DNA of 64,000 nt from Dielma fastidiosa (GTDB taxonomy: Bacteria; Bacillota_I; Bacilli_A; Erysipelotrichales; Erysipelotrichaceae): contig NZ_HE578929.1 in the NCBI RefSeq assembly GCF_000313565.1, forward strand, positions 69,275 through 133,274, given 5' to 3'. The notes under the pieces were generated by a model that was not told where the DNA came from, searched no databases, and was given only the letters and a program-made list of their open reading frames with translations. Shown here piece by piece: positions 36,762-44,964 of the stretch. The stretch's first letter is position 1. Each line of letters starts with the position of its first letter. The position numbers and the translations under genes were made by a program.

Positions 36762-37708
36762 AACTATTTAAAGGCTTATTAGTAGCAGCACTGTTGTTGA
36801 CAGGCTGCGCGGCACCGGCTGGTAATGTTAATGAACCAAAGGGTGAGGAACCAAAGAATCCGGCCGCAGAACCGATTAAAGTATTAGCGCCTACGGGAGC
36901 ACCGGCATTATCCGTGATGGAGCTGGCTGCGGATGGTGTGAATACAGTTGATTTTGTTACCGGCAGTGAGGCGTTAAGCGCTGAATTTGCCAAGAGTGAT
37001 TCAGATTATGACATGATCTTAGCGCCGATTAATTTAGGCGCTAAGCTGATCAGTGCGGATAAGACTGACTATCGTCTTGAAGCGGTAATTACATGGGGGA
37101 ATCTGTATCTTGTAGGCACTAGTGATACAGCTCTTGAAGAGGCTGGCAATTTCGCGGCTTTCGGTGAAGGCAGCGTGCCGGATATCGTATTTAAGAATGC
37201 AGTTGATGTGGCAGGCATTGTTCCAGAGATTACTTATTATTCAAGCGCTCAAGATGTTCAGGGAATCTTGCTGAGCGGCAAGGCGGAAAGCGGCCTGCTG
37301 GCGGAACCGGCAGTGACAGCTACGATTGCGAAGGCAAAGGAGCAGGGCATTGAATTGAAGGTGATTCTGGATCTGCAGAGCGCTTATCAGGAAAAGATGT
37401 CCACAGCATCTTCAGGCTTCCCGCAGGCGGCCATCTTTGTAAAGCAGGGCAGTGAGGAAAAGGTCAGCGCGGCATTGGCGCAGATTGAAAGCTTTGTAAG
37501 CGCGGCTGCCAGTGATTCTTCCAAGGTCAGCAGCTTAGTCGATCAGCTGACACCAGAGGTTTTAGGTGTGCCTAGCAGTAAAATTGCGGCGGCTACTTGG
37601 GCGAAGCAGAATATCCGCTATACGTCTGCGAGCTTATGCGAGGCTGATATTACAACGATGCTGAAGCTGTTTGGTATTGATTATACAAGTGAAATGTTAA
37701 GTAAATAA
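36758..37708 (+). CDS. ABC transporter substrate-binding lipoprotein (SsuA/NMT1-like)
   Basis: A 316-residue lipoprotein. The signal peptide ends in the lipobox LLTGC (Cys21 or so), followed by a Pro/Glu-rich linker and a two-lobe solute-binding fold (VLAPTGAPALSVMEL). ThiY/SsuA-like proteins bind thiamine precursors, taurine or sulfonates, but specificity is not readable. The start overlaps the thrS stop. The downstream permease fits the same importer class. Confidence 0.85.
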   Translation: MKLFKGLLVAALLLTGCAAPAGNVNEPKGEEPKNPAAEPIKVLAPTGAPALSVMELAADGVNTVDFVTGSEALSAEFAKSDSDYDMILAPINLGAKLISADKTDYRLEAVITWGNLYLVGTSDTALEEAGNFAAFGEGSVPDIVFKNAVDVAGIVPEITYYSSAQDVQGILLSGKAESGLLAEPAVTATIAKAKEQGIELKVILDLQSAYQEKMSTASSGFPQAAIFVKQGSEEKVSAALAQIESFVSAAASDSSKVSSLVDQLTPEVLGVPSSKIAAATWAKQNIRYTSASLCEADITTMLKLFGIDYTSEMLSK

Positions 37709-37736
37709 TTCCATTCGATTGAAGGGAGTGAAGGTG

Positions 37737-38471
37737 ATGAAGAAAAAAGGCGCAGCCGTAATTATCGTGCTTTTGCTTTTGTGGATCGTGCTGGCGGCAC
37801 AGATCAACAATGAATTCATGCTTCCGCTCCCTTTTGATGTTTTTAAACAGATGCTTTTCCAGCTCACTTCACCGGCATTTTATCAGGCAATAGTGATGAG
37901 CCTTTACCGTTCGTTAAGCGGTTTGGCGATCGCTTATAGCTGTGCCTTGCTGCTGGGTTTATTATGCGGTTATTATCGCTGGCTGGCGGAGCTGTTTGCC
38001 CCGATTTATCTGATTTTGAAAAGTATTCCCAATATCTCATATATTTTAATTGCCCTGATCTGGACTAATAATGAAACTGCTGTGCGGCTGATTTGTTTTA
38101 TGATTTTGTTTCCGATGATTTATGCCAATGTACTAAGCGGAATCAAAAGTATTGATCAGGATCTCCTTGATGTCGCGAGAGTCTATCCTGAGTCAATGCC
38201 GAATATTTTGTTTCGGGTCTATCTGCCGCTGATTCTGCCTTATCTTAAAGCGGCATTATCCACCGGGGCAGGGCTGGCTTTTAAGGTGGGTGTCATGGCG
38301 GAAATTATCGGTTCGGTATCGCCGGGAATTGGCCGTCAGCTGCAGATCTGCCGGATCAATATGGACATGTCAGGCTTGTTTGCCTGGACGCTGTGGATTA
38401 TCCTATTGTTGGCATTTACTGAGTTTATTTCAAAAAAAATCATGAAATATCTGGAAAAAAGGGAAATTTAA
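37737..38471 (+). CDS. ABC importer permease (SsuC-like)
   Basis: A 244-residue permease with about six helices and the ABC-interacting EAA-like loop (VYPESMPNILFRVYLPLILP, about residues 143-162). The frame opens at TTG 37719, but AGGGAG lies 8 bp before ATG 37737. A cognate ATPase gene is absent: the gene is followed by a terminator and then the hydrogenase operon. Confidence 0.85.
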   Translation: MKKKGAAVIIVLLLLWIVLAAQINNEFMLPLPFDVFKQMLFQLTSPAFYQAIVMSLYRSLSGLAIAYSCALLLGLLCGYYRWLAELFAPIYLILKSIPNISYILIALIWTNNETAVRLICFMILFPMIYANVLSGIKSIDQDLLDVARVYPESMPNILFRVYLPLILPYLKAALSTGAGLAFKVGVMAEIIGSVSPGIGRQLQICRINMDMSGLFAWTLWIILLLAFTEFISKKIMKYLEKREI

Positions 38472-38497
38472 GTTGTGAAATTATTGCTTATATGATG

Positions 38498-38523
38498 CAT
38501 CGGGTTAGCTCGATGTTTTTTTA
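38498..38523 (+). terminator. Terminator after the ABC permease
   Basis: CATCGGG pairs with CTCGATG (one G-U) around TTAG, followed by TTTTTTTA. Confidence 0.75.
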
Positions 38524-38664
38524 TTTGATGCATGAAAAGTACGGAAACATTCAGCTTATCTTAAATTGATAATATATTAACAAAAATGTTCTAGCTGTTT
38601 AATTTGACCATTTTTTAACTTGTGAAATTATTAATTTTTGTGAAAATATACACGAGGTAAATGT

Positions 38665-38692
38665 TTTAAATGAAGCGTTTACATGGTATTAT
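38665..38692 (+). promoter_or_regulatory. Candidate promoter of the hydrogenase operon
   Basis: TTTAAA at 38665-38670, a 16-bp spacer and TATTAT at 38687-38692, 58 bp before the first start. The spacer holds AAGCGTTTACA, which matches only the right half of a cre site. Confidence 0.45.
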
Positions 38693-38750
38693 TATAGAGT
38701 AAATAGAACTACCTTATTTACTTCATGAGATAAAGAAAGAGGTGCATGAA

Positions 38751-39239
38751 ATGGAAAAACTGAATGCTCAGTCACTGGCTGTGATTGATGCAATTGTTGA
38801 ACGTCACAAGGATAAGCTAGGTCCTGTGAAGCTGATGCTTCATGATGTTCAGCACGATTTGGGATACATTCCTTTTGAGGCTATGGTGAAGATCGCTGAT
38901 GCGTGTCACGAACCGGTTGCAAAGGTGTATGGCGTGGTTACATTCTATACCCAGTTTACCACTGAGCCAAAGGGAAAACATGTGATCAATGTCTGCATGG
39001 GTACGGCTTGTTATGTAAAGGGCGCCCAGAAGCTGCTGGAGACGATTTGTGATATCTGCGGCTGTAAGGTAAACGGAACAAGTGAAGATGGTTTCTTCTC
39101 AATCGATGCTACCCGCTGTCTGGGAGCCTGCGGTTTGGCACCGGTTGCGACGATTGATGGTAAGGTGCATGGTAATTTAGCTGATCCAACGGAAATTAAA
39201 GTTATTTTACGTGATATGATCGAAGCTGAACGGGGGTAA
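38751..39239 (+). CDS. NuoE/HydC-like [2Fe-2S] subunit of a NADH-linked hydrogenase
   Basis: A 162-residue subunit carrying a thioredoxin-like [2Fe-2S] cluster: the ligands are the pair in VCMGTACYVKG and the pair in RCLGACGLAPV. In trimeric hydrogenases it links NADH oxidation or reduction to the HydA/HydB subunits. ATG 38751 lies 8 bp from AGAGGTG; a GTG at 38742 is in frame but too close. First gene of the operon. Confidence 0.92.
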   Translation: MEKLNAQSLAVIDAIVERHKDKLGPVKLMLHDVQHDLGYIPFEAMVKIADACHEPVAKVYGVVTFYTQFTTEPKGKHVINVCMGTACYVKGAQKLLETICDICGCKVNGTSEDGFFSIDATRCLGACGLAPVATIDGKVHGNLADPTEIKVILRDMIEAERG

Positions 39240-39243
39240 GCCT

Positions 39244-39600
39244 ATGAAGCTGAAACAGCTGCTGCAGCTGATAGACGGGACAGCTTTAACACCTTATGAT
39301 GAAAATCAGGAATTTAATTATGTATTTGCCAGTGATCTGATGAGCGATGTCTTAGCCTTAGTGCAGAAGGACAGCGATCAAACGGTTTTGGTTACGGGGT
39401 TATGTAATGCTCAAAGTCTGCGTACGGCGGATATGCTTGATATCGGAACCGTGCTTTATGTCCGTGATAAACACGTGAGTGATGAGGATCTTCAGCTTGC
39501 TGAAAGCATGGGGCTGACACTTCTGGCAACGCGCTGCACAATGTATGAAACCTGCGGTCTGCTTTATGGACACGGCTTGAAGCCAGTGGAGAAAGCATGA
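39244..39600 (+). CDS. DRTGG-domain protein 1
   Basis: A 118-residue single-domain protein of the DRTGG type (VFASDLMSDVLALV, then TVLVTGLCNAQSLRTADM, then CTMYETCGLLYGHGL). Such proteins recur in clostridial hydrogenase clusters and are thought to be regulatory; no activity is known. The stop overlaps the next start by 4 bp. A second, distinct copy is at 41191. Confidence 0.8.
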   Translation: MKLKQLLQLIDGTALTPYDENQEFNYVFASDLMSDVLALVQKDSDQTVLVTGLCNAQSLRTADMLDIGTVLYVRDKHVSDEDLQLAESMGLTLLATRCTMYETCGLLYGHGLKPVEKA

Positions 39601-40022
39601 GTCTGTTTCATCAGGATTATCAGGTGCAGCGTGAGGATTATGCCAATGCCGGCCGTGTGTCAAGCAGTATCAAGAGTGTGCTGAAACAGATGGGATTGAA
39701 TCCGAATGTGCTGAGAAATATTGCGGTTGCCTGTTATGAGGCAGAGATCAATATGATCATCCATTCTGAAGGCGGAGAAATAGAACTTAATATTGCTGAG
39801 GATGGTTTGCTGAGCATTCATTTTAATGATCACGGGCCAGGCATCAGCGATCTTGAGAAAGCAATGTCGCCGGGCTGGTCGACGGCCAGTGAAAAGGCGC
39901 GGGAGTTTGGCTTTGGTGCAGGTATGGGGCTGCCGAATATCAAGCGGGTGAGTGATGAGTTTGAAATTGAAACTTCACCGCAGGGTACACGGCTTATGAT
40001 TGGATTTAGGATTCAGCCATGA
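39597..40022 (+). CDS. HATPase (RsbW-like) ATP-binding protein
   Basis: A 141-residue single GHKL domain. The N-box is in CYEAEINMIIHS, G1 in NDHGPGISDL and G2 in FGFGAGMGLPNIKRVS. It has no kinase transmitter His or sensor domain, so it resembles anti-sigma-factor kinases. It overlaps its neighbours on both sides and likely acts on the adjacent regulatory proteins. Confidence 0.85.
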   Translation: MSLFHQDYQVQREDYANAGRVSSSIKSVLKQMGLNPNVLRNIAVACYEAEINMIIHSEGGEIELNIAEDGLLSIHFNDHGPGISDLEKAMSPGWSTASEKAREFGFGAGMGLPNIKRVSDEFEIETSPQGTRLMIGFRIQP

Positions 40023-41194
40023 GTGTAATTTCCTATACTTTGCATAAATGTACCAAATGCATGCATTGCCTTCGTATCTGCCCTACGGAAGCCATCACGA
40101 TTCAGAATGAACGAGCAATTATATCTCCCAAGAAGTGCATTAACTGCGGTCAGTGCATGGATGCGTGTACAAATTTGGGGTTACAGGCTAAGGGCTCTAC
40201 GATTATCGATAAGGATAATTATGAAAAGAGCGTATTGTTAGTGCCAACCTCAATTTATTCAGACTGCAGCTCATTAGAAGAAGTTGAAACACTGAATGCC
40301 GCATTAGATCAATTGGGATTTGATGAAGTTTTGTCACTGGGCGAATATGAGGCAGCGGTTTATGCTGCGACCAGTGATTATATGAAGTATAATGATTCAA
40401 GATTATTGATTTCTTCTTTCTGTCCGGTGATTAACCGGCTGATTGAATTGAAATATCCAATGCTTTTAAGTAATATTCTGCCTTTTGATTATCCGGCTGA
40501 AATCGCGGCAAGAGCGGTGCGGGCGGCGGCAGATGATCCGAATAAGCTAGGGATATTCCTATTCTGTGAATGTCCGTCAAAGCTTACGCTGGCCAAGTAT
40601 CCATATGGGAAGCAGTCAGCGATTGATCATGCGCTGTCCATCGTTGATTTGTTTCCGCAGATCAATCATGTGCGCAATGAAACACGCAAGCCGATGGTGC
40701 TGTATGAGGAAGCGATTAAATCAGTGGTCAGCGGTCTGAATATGCAGGTGAATAATCAGATGCTGGCGGTAGATGGCTTGGATAAGATTAAAAAGGTATT
40801 GGAGCTGGCGGAGTTTGGTTTGCTGAAAGAGGTCAAATATCTGTCATTGTCGGCGTGCAGCAATGGCTGTATCGGCGGCAAGTTTATATGGGGTAATCCG
40901 TTTAACGGCAAGGTGAATATGACAAGATTGCTGCAGGAAGCCGAGCCGATGCTGAAAAAATTTAAGATTGCAGATCTGTATGGTGAGGAAACCAACAGCA
41001 ATATTGAATCAATGCCGAATATTTTTGCTCAGCTTGCAAAATTTAAATCGGTAAATGAACAGCTTGAGGTTCTGCCGGGCTTTGACTGCGGCGCGTGCGG
41101 TTTTCCTTCATGCCGAACAATGGCTGAAGAAATCGTTGACGGCAGGAAAACGCTGCATGACTGCAAAATCTTGGGAAAGCGGGATGATGTATGA
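40019..41194 (+). CDS. Sensory-type [FeFe]-hydrogenase-like iron-sulfur protein (HydS-like)
   Basis: A 391-residue protein. N-terminal double 4Fe-4S ferredoxin (Cys11/14/17/21 and 40/43/46/50), a hydrogenase-like core, and a C-terminal 4Fe-4S domain of the CGACGFPSC type (Cys357/360/365, Cys382). The core retains the H-cluster pattern in reduced form: SSFCPVI (Cys135), FLFCECPSK (Cys183) and SACSNGCIGG (Cys280, Cys284). The Cys that would relay protons (first Cys in TSCCP) is Phe134. This fits a redox or H2 sensor rather than a catalyst. Neighbouring HATPase and PHP genes support signalling. Confidence 0.8.
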   Translation: MSVISYTLHKCTKCMHCLRICPTEAITIQNERAIISPKKCINCGQCMDACTNLGLQAKGSTIIDKDNYEKSVLLVPTSIYSDCSSLEEVETLNAALDQLGFDEVLSLGEYEAAVYAATSDYMKYNDSRLLISSFCPVINRLIELKYPMLLSNILPFDYPAEIAARAVRAAADDPNKLGIFLFCECPSKLTLAKYPYGKQSAIDHALSIVDLFPQINHVRNETRKPMVLYEEAIKSVVSGLNMQVNNQMLAVDGLDKIKKVLELAEFGLLKEVKYLSLSACSNGCIGGKFIWGNPFNGKVNMTRLLQEAEPMLKKFKIADLYGEETNSNIESMPNIFAQLAKFKSVNEQLEVLPGFDCGACGFPSCRTMAEEIVDGRKTLHDCKILGKRDDV

Positions 41195-41523
41195 AAGTAA
41201 AGGAAGTACTTGCTGAAACAAACTGGCCGATAACGGCCAGTGAGGAATCGCTTGAAAAAGAAATAAGCGGTGTGTTCTGCGGCGATCTGCTGAGCTGGGT
41301 CATGGGTAACTGTGAACCGGGGCAGGCTTGGATTACCGTACAGACGCATCTGAATATTGTAGCTGTCGCGGCTTTAAAAGAAATCAGCTGTCTGATTATT
41401 GTTCAGGGAGCCGAAGTGCCGCAGGCTACGCTTGATAAGGTGCTGGAAGAGAATATCGCTTTGTTTCAAGTGCCGAAGAGTGCCTATGATGTGTGCTGTG
41501 AGTGCTTTAAGCTGGGCATATAG
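41191..41523 (+). CDS. DRTGG-domain protein 2
   Basis: A 110-residue protein with the same fold as the protein at 39244 (VFCGDLLSWVMGNC, then CLIIVQGAEVPQATL, then FQVPKSAYDVCCECFKL) but clearly diverged. It overlaps the HydS-like stop by 4 bp. The two copies bracket the HATPase/HydS pair, suggesting separate interaction partners. Confidence 0.8.
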   Translation: MKVKEVLAETNWPITASEESLEKEISGVFCGDLLSWVMGNCEPGQAWITVQTHLNIVAVAALKEISCLIIVQGAEVPQATLDKVLEENIALFQVPKSAYDVCCECFKLGI

Positions 41524-41525
41524 TT

Positions 41526-42224
41526 ATGTTTTATGATCTGCATATTCATTCCGGTTTGTCACCCTGTGCCAATGATGATATGAGTCCGAATAATATTGCC
41601 GGTATGGCAATGCTGAAAGGATTACAGCTGATTGCTGTTACTGATCACAATTCGCTGAAACAGCAGCGGGTTATGGCGGCAGCCGCAAAGCAGTATGGTT
41701 TATCCTATGTATACGGTGTAGAGGTGCAGACGCTGGAAGAAGTGCATGTACTTGCTTATTTTAAGCAGCTGAATGATGCGGAGCAGTTCCAAAGCTGGCT
41801 GGCTCAGCGGCTGCTGCCAATTAAAAATGATGTGCAGTATTTTGGTCATCAATATTTGTTTGATCTTGAGGATCAAGTGATCGGCAATGAAGAGGTGCTG
41901 CTGCTTCAATCGGTAATGGCGGATATTGATGAGACGATGATGGCAATTCATGAGCATCATGGGCTAGCGGTGCTGGCACATGTGCTGGATCGTTCAAATT
42001 CAATTACCACGCAGCTGGGTTTCATTCCGGAAACGCTGCAGTTTGACGGTATTGAAATCAAACACCCAACTGATTATCAGCGGGTGATGGCAATGCATCC
42101 TTGGATCAGCAGTCAGGTTTTCTGGCTCTGCGACAGTGATGCGCATCAGCTGGTGGATATATCAGAGGCTGAGCATGCTGTTGATCTTGAAGTGCTGGAA
42201 GCTGTTTGGAGGAAATATTTATGA
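41526..42224 (+). CDS. PHP-domain phosphoesterase
   Basis: A 232-residue metal-dependent PHP protein. Metal ligands are DLHIHSGLSPCAND (residues 4-8), VTDHNSLKQQRVM, GVEVQTLEEVHVLAY, LAHVLDRSN and a late CDSDAHQL. PHP proteins hydrolyse phosphoesters; members are regularly found in hydrogenase clusters, where they may turn over a signalling phosphate. The stop overlaps the next gene by 4 bp. Confidence 0.88.
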   Translation: MFYDLHIHSGLSPCANDDMSPNNIAGMAMLKGLQLIAVTDHNSLKQQRVMAAAAKQYGLSYVYGVEVQTLEEVHVLAYFKQLNDAEQFQSWLAQRLLPIKNDVQYFGHQYLFDLEDQVIGNEEVLLLQSVMADIDETMMAIHEHHGLAVLAHVLDRSNSITTQLGFIPETLQFDGIEIKHPTDYQRVMAMHPWISSQVFWLCDSDAHQLVDISEAEHAVDLEVLEAVWRKYL

Positions 42225-42784
42225 TGCAGAATCTGTCAATGCATGTGTTGGATATCGCGGCTAATTCGGTAAGAGCAAAAGCTACGAAGGTATCGGTTGC
42301 GGTAGTGGACAGTGAGCTGCGCAATCAGATTAAGATTACCGTCAGCGATAATGGCTGTGGTATGAATGAGGAAATGTGCCGGAAGGTACAAGATCCGTTC
42401 TTCACTTCCCGAACGACGAGAAAAATCGGTTTGGGGGTTCCTTTCTTTAAGGAATTGAGTGAGCAGTGCGGCGGTGAGTTTAGTTTAAAATCAAAGGAAG
42501 GGGCAGGAACTGAGATTTCTGCCAGTATGCAGCGGGATCATTGGGATACGCCGCCGATGGGTGATATCGGTGACGCGGTAATGATCGCGGCGACAACTGA
42601 TTGCAGTGTCCATTTTATTTTTACTTATCAAAACGACGCGGGATGCTTTGTTTTTGATACCGATGAAATTAAGGCGATTCTTGGTGATGAGGTGAGTATC
42701 GCGGATGCTGAAATCATGCTTTGGTGTAAGGATTATATTAATCAGGGAATTGCAATGTGCGGAAAAAAAGAGGAGGATTTATGA
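42221..42784 (+). CDS. HATPase protein 2 (GHKL, sensor-kinase C-domain type)
   Basis: A 187-residue protein with a GHKL ATPase domain: N-box in HVLDIAANSVRAKA, G1 in VSDNGCGMNEEM, G2 around TTRKIGLGVPFFKEL. The end (about 115-187) is a separate alpha/beta piece. ATG 42221 overlaps the PHP stop; a TTG upstream at 42206 was disregarded. It belongs to a different subfamily than the HATPase at 39597. Confidence 0.83.
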   Translation: MMQNLSMHVLDIAANSVRAKATKVSVAVVDSELRNQIKITVSDNGCGMNEEMCRKVQDPFFTSRTTRKIGLGVPFFKELSEQCGGEFSLKSKEGAGTEISASMQRDHWDTPPMGDIGDAVMIAATTDCSVHFIFTYQNDAGCFVFDTDEIKAILGDEVSIADAEIMLWCKDYINQGIAMCGKKEEDL

Positions 42785-43146
42785 AATCATTAGCAGATTT
42801 ACAAAAGCTGCGTGAACAGGCTAAAAAACGTCTTGATTTACGTGAAGGCGAAGCGGAGTACCGCGTCGTTGTGGGAATGGCTACCTGCGGCATTGCGGCA
42901 GGGGCAAGACCTGTGCTGAATGCGCTTGTAGAAGAAGCTGCGAATAAGAATTATAACTGCGTGGTTACACAGACCGGCTGTATCGGTATGTGCACACTGG
43001 AACCGATCGTTGAAGTATTTGATAAGAATGGTTCAAAAACCACCTATGTATTAATGACGCCTGAAAAGGCCGTAGAAATGCTGGAAAGTCATATTAAAAA
43101 TGGCGTCGTGCTTGAAAAATATACGGTTGGCACGGAAAAGGCATAA
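42781..43146 (+). CDS. Thioredoxin-like [2Fe-2S] ferredoxin
   Basis: A 121-residue protein with the cluster Cys in ATCGIAAGARPV and in TQTGCIGMCTLEP. It corresponds to the separate N-terminal-like [2Fe-2S] domain of HydB in other hydrogenases. ATG overlaps the preceding stop, behind GAGGAGG. It probably passes electrons to the NuoF-like subunit downstream. Confidence 0.85.
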   Translation: MKSLADLQKLREQAKKRLDLREGEAEYRVVVGMATCGIAAGARPVLNALVEEAANKNYNCVVTQTGCIGMCTLEPIVEVFDKNGSKTTYVLMTPEKAVEMLESHIKNGVVLEKYTVGTEKA

Positions 43147-43157
43147 GGAGGAAGCGC

Positions 43158-44954
43158 ATGGAACGAATTAATGTACTGATTTGTGCTGGTACTGGCTGTA
43201 CTTCCAGCAATTCACCGGCAATTGAAGCTGAGTTTGAACGCTGGATCGCTCAGTTTGGTCTTGAAAAAGAAGTTAAAATCGTAAAAACAGGCTGCTTTGG
43301 TTTATGTCAGAAAGGGCCGATCGTAGCGATTCATCCTGACCGTGTTTTCTATTGTCAGGTAAAGCCTGAAGATGTTCATGAAATTGTCAGTGAGCATTTG
43401 TATAAGGGCCGCCGTGTTGAACGTTTGGAAATGCACGATATTGATGAAGAAACAAAGGATAAGATTTTCAATATTGATAAGATCCGTTTTTACGCAAAGC
43501 AGCAGCGTATCGCTCTGCGTAACTGCGGGGTAATCAATCCTGAGGATATTATGGAATATATTGCCCGTGACGGTTATATGGCATTGGGCAAGGTGCTGAC
43601 GGAAATGACTCCTCAGCAGGTTGTTGATGAAATCATGGCCAGCGGCTTGCGCGGACGCGGCGGCGGCGGTTTCCCAACCGGCCGTAAATGGCAGTTTGCA
43701 CTGAATGAGAAAAATGATGAAAAATATGTAATCTGTAATGCTGATGAGGGTGACCCGGGTGCGTTTATGGATCGTTCAATTTTGGAAGGTGATCCGCATG
43801 CGGTGCTTGAAGCTATGGCAATTGCTGGTTATGCGATTGGATCACATCATGGTTATATTTATATCCGTGCTGAATATCCAATTGCGGTTGACCGTTTAAA
43901 GATTGCTATCCGACAGGCTGAAGAAAATGGTCTGCTTGGCAAGAATATTCTGGGAACTGGTTTTGATTTCACATTGGAGATCCGTCTGGGTGCCGGTGCC
44001 TTTGTCTGCGGTGAAGAAACAGCTTTAATTGCTTCAATCGAAGGCAAGCGCGGTATGCCGACACCGAAGCCGCCATTCCCTGCGGTAAAGGGTGTTTGGG
44101 GCAAACCGACAATTATTAATAATGTTGAGACATTTGCCAATGTGGCACAGATCATCAACAAAGGAGCTGCCTGGTTTAAATCAATCGGTACTGAAAAGTC
44201 AAGCGGTACCAAGGTATTCGCATTGGGCGGCAAGGTTGTCAATACCGGTCTTGTAGAAGTTCCAATGGGTACAACACTGCGCGAGGTAATTTATGAAATC
44301 GGCGGCGGCTGTCCAAACAATAAACGCTTTAAAGCGGTTCAGACCGGCGGCCCAAGCGGCGGCTGTCTGACAGAAGCGGATCTTGATTCACCAATCGATT
44401 TCGATACACTGATTGCGAAGGGCTCAATGATGGGTTCCGGCGGTATGATCGTTATGGATGAGGATAACTGTATGGTTGATATTGCCCGTTTCTATATGGA
44501 TTTCATCGTTGATGAATCATGCGGCAAATGTACGCCATGCCGTGTTGGTACGAAACGTCTGCTTGAATTGCTGACGGATATCTGTGAAGGCCGCGGTACT
44601 CTTGAAACCATTGATGAGCTTGAACGCTTAAGCTATTCAATCAAGGATACAGCTTTATGCGGTTTAGGTCAGACGGCCCCAAATCCTGTGCTTTCTACAC
44701 TGCGTTTCTTTAAGGATGAATATATTGCTCATGTCGTTGATAAGAAGTGTCCGGCTAAGGTCTGCAAGGCATTGCTGGAATATACGATTGATCCTGATAC
44801 TTGCCGTAAATGTTCACTATGTGCCAAGGGTTGTCCGGTTGGCGCGATTACTGGTGTGCCTGGCAAAGAGCCATATAAAATTGATACTGAAAAATGCATC
44901 AAGTGCGGTGCCTGCATGAATGCCTGCCACTTTAATGCGATTTCATTAGGATAG
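43158..44954 (+). CDS. NuoF/HydB-like flavoprotein subunit of the hydrogenase
   Basis: A 598-residue NAD(H)-binding subunit. In order: a thioredoxin-like [2Fe-2S] domain (CAGTGCTSS, GCFGLCQKGP), the NADH/FMN domain (GLRGRGGGGFPTGRKW, CNADEGDPGAF), a 4Fe-4S site (SCGKCTPCRVGTKRL plus CGLGQTAPNP), and a C-terminal double 4Fe-4S ferredoxin (CRKCSLCAKGCPVGA, CIKCGACMNACHF). This is the HydB layout of NADH-dependent, possibly bifurcating, trimeric hydrogenases; bifurcation cannot be proved from sequence alone. Confidence 0.93.
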   Translation: MERINVLICAGTGCTSSNSPAIEAEFERWIAQFGLEKEVKIVKTGCFGLCQKGPIVAIHPDRVFYCQVKPEDVHEIVSEHLYKGRRVERLEMHDIDEETKDKIFNIDKIRFYAKQQRIALRNCGVINPEDIMEYIARDGYMALGKVLTEMTPQQVVDEIMASGLRGRGGGGFPTGRKWQFALNEKNDEKYVICNADEGDPGAFMDRSILEGDPHAVLEAMAIAGYAIGSHHGYIYIRAEYPIAVDRLKIAIRQAEENGLLGKNILGTGFDFTLEIRLGAGAFVCGEETALIASIEGKRGMPTPKPPFPAVKGVWGKPTIINNVETFANVAQIINKGAAWFKSIGTEKSSGTKVFALGGKVVNTGLVEVPMGTTLREVIYEIGGGCPNNKRFKAVQTGGPSGGCLTEADLDSPIDFDTLIAKGSMMGSGGMIVMDEDNCMVDIARFYMDFIVDESCGKCTPCRVGTKRLLELLTDICEGRGTLETIDELERLSYSIKDTALCGLGQTAPNPVLSTLRFFKDEYIAHVVDKKCPAKVCKALLEYTIDPDTCRKCSLCAKGCPVGAITGVPGKEPYKIDTEKCIKCGACMNACHFNAISLG

Positions 44955-44964
44955 GAGGTACATC

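Noticed and set aside
38671-38684. Possible cre site in the hydrogenase promoter
   Set aside because: Only the right half (AAGCGTTTACA) matches; the left three positions fail.
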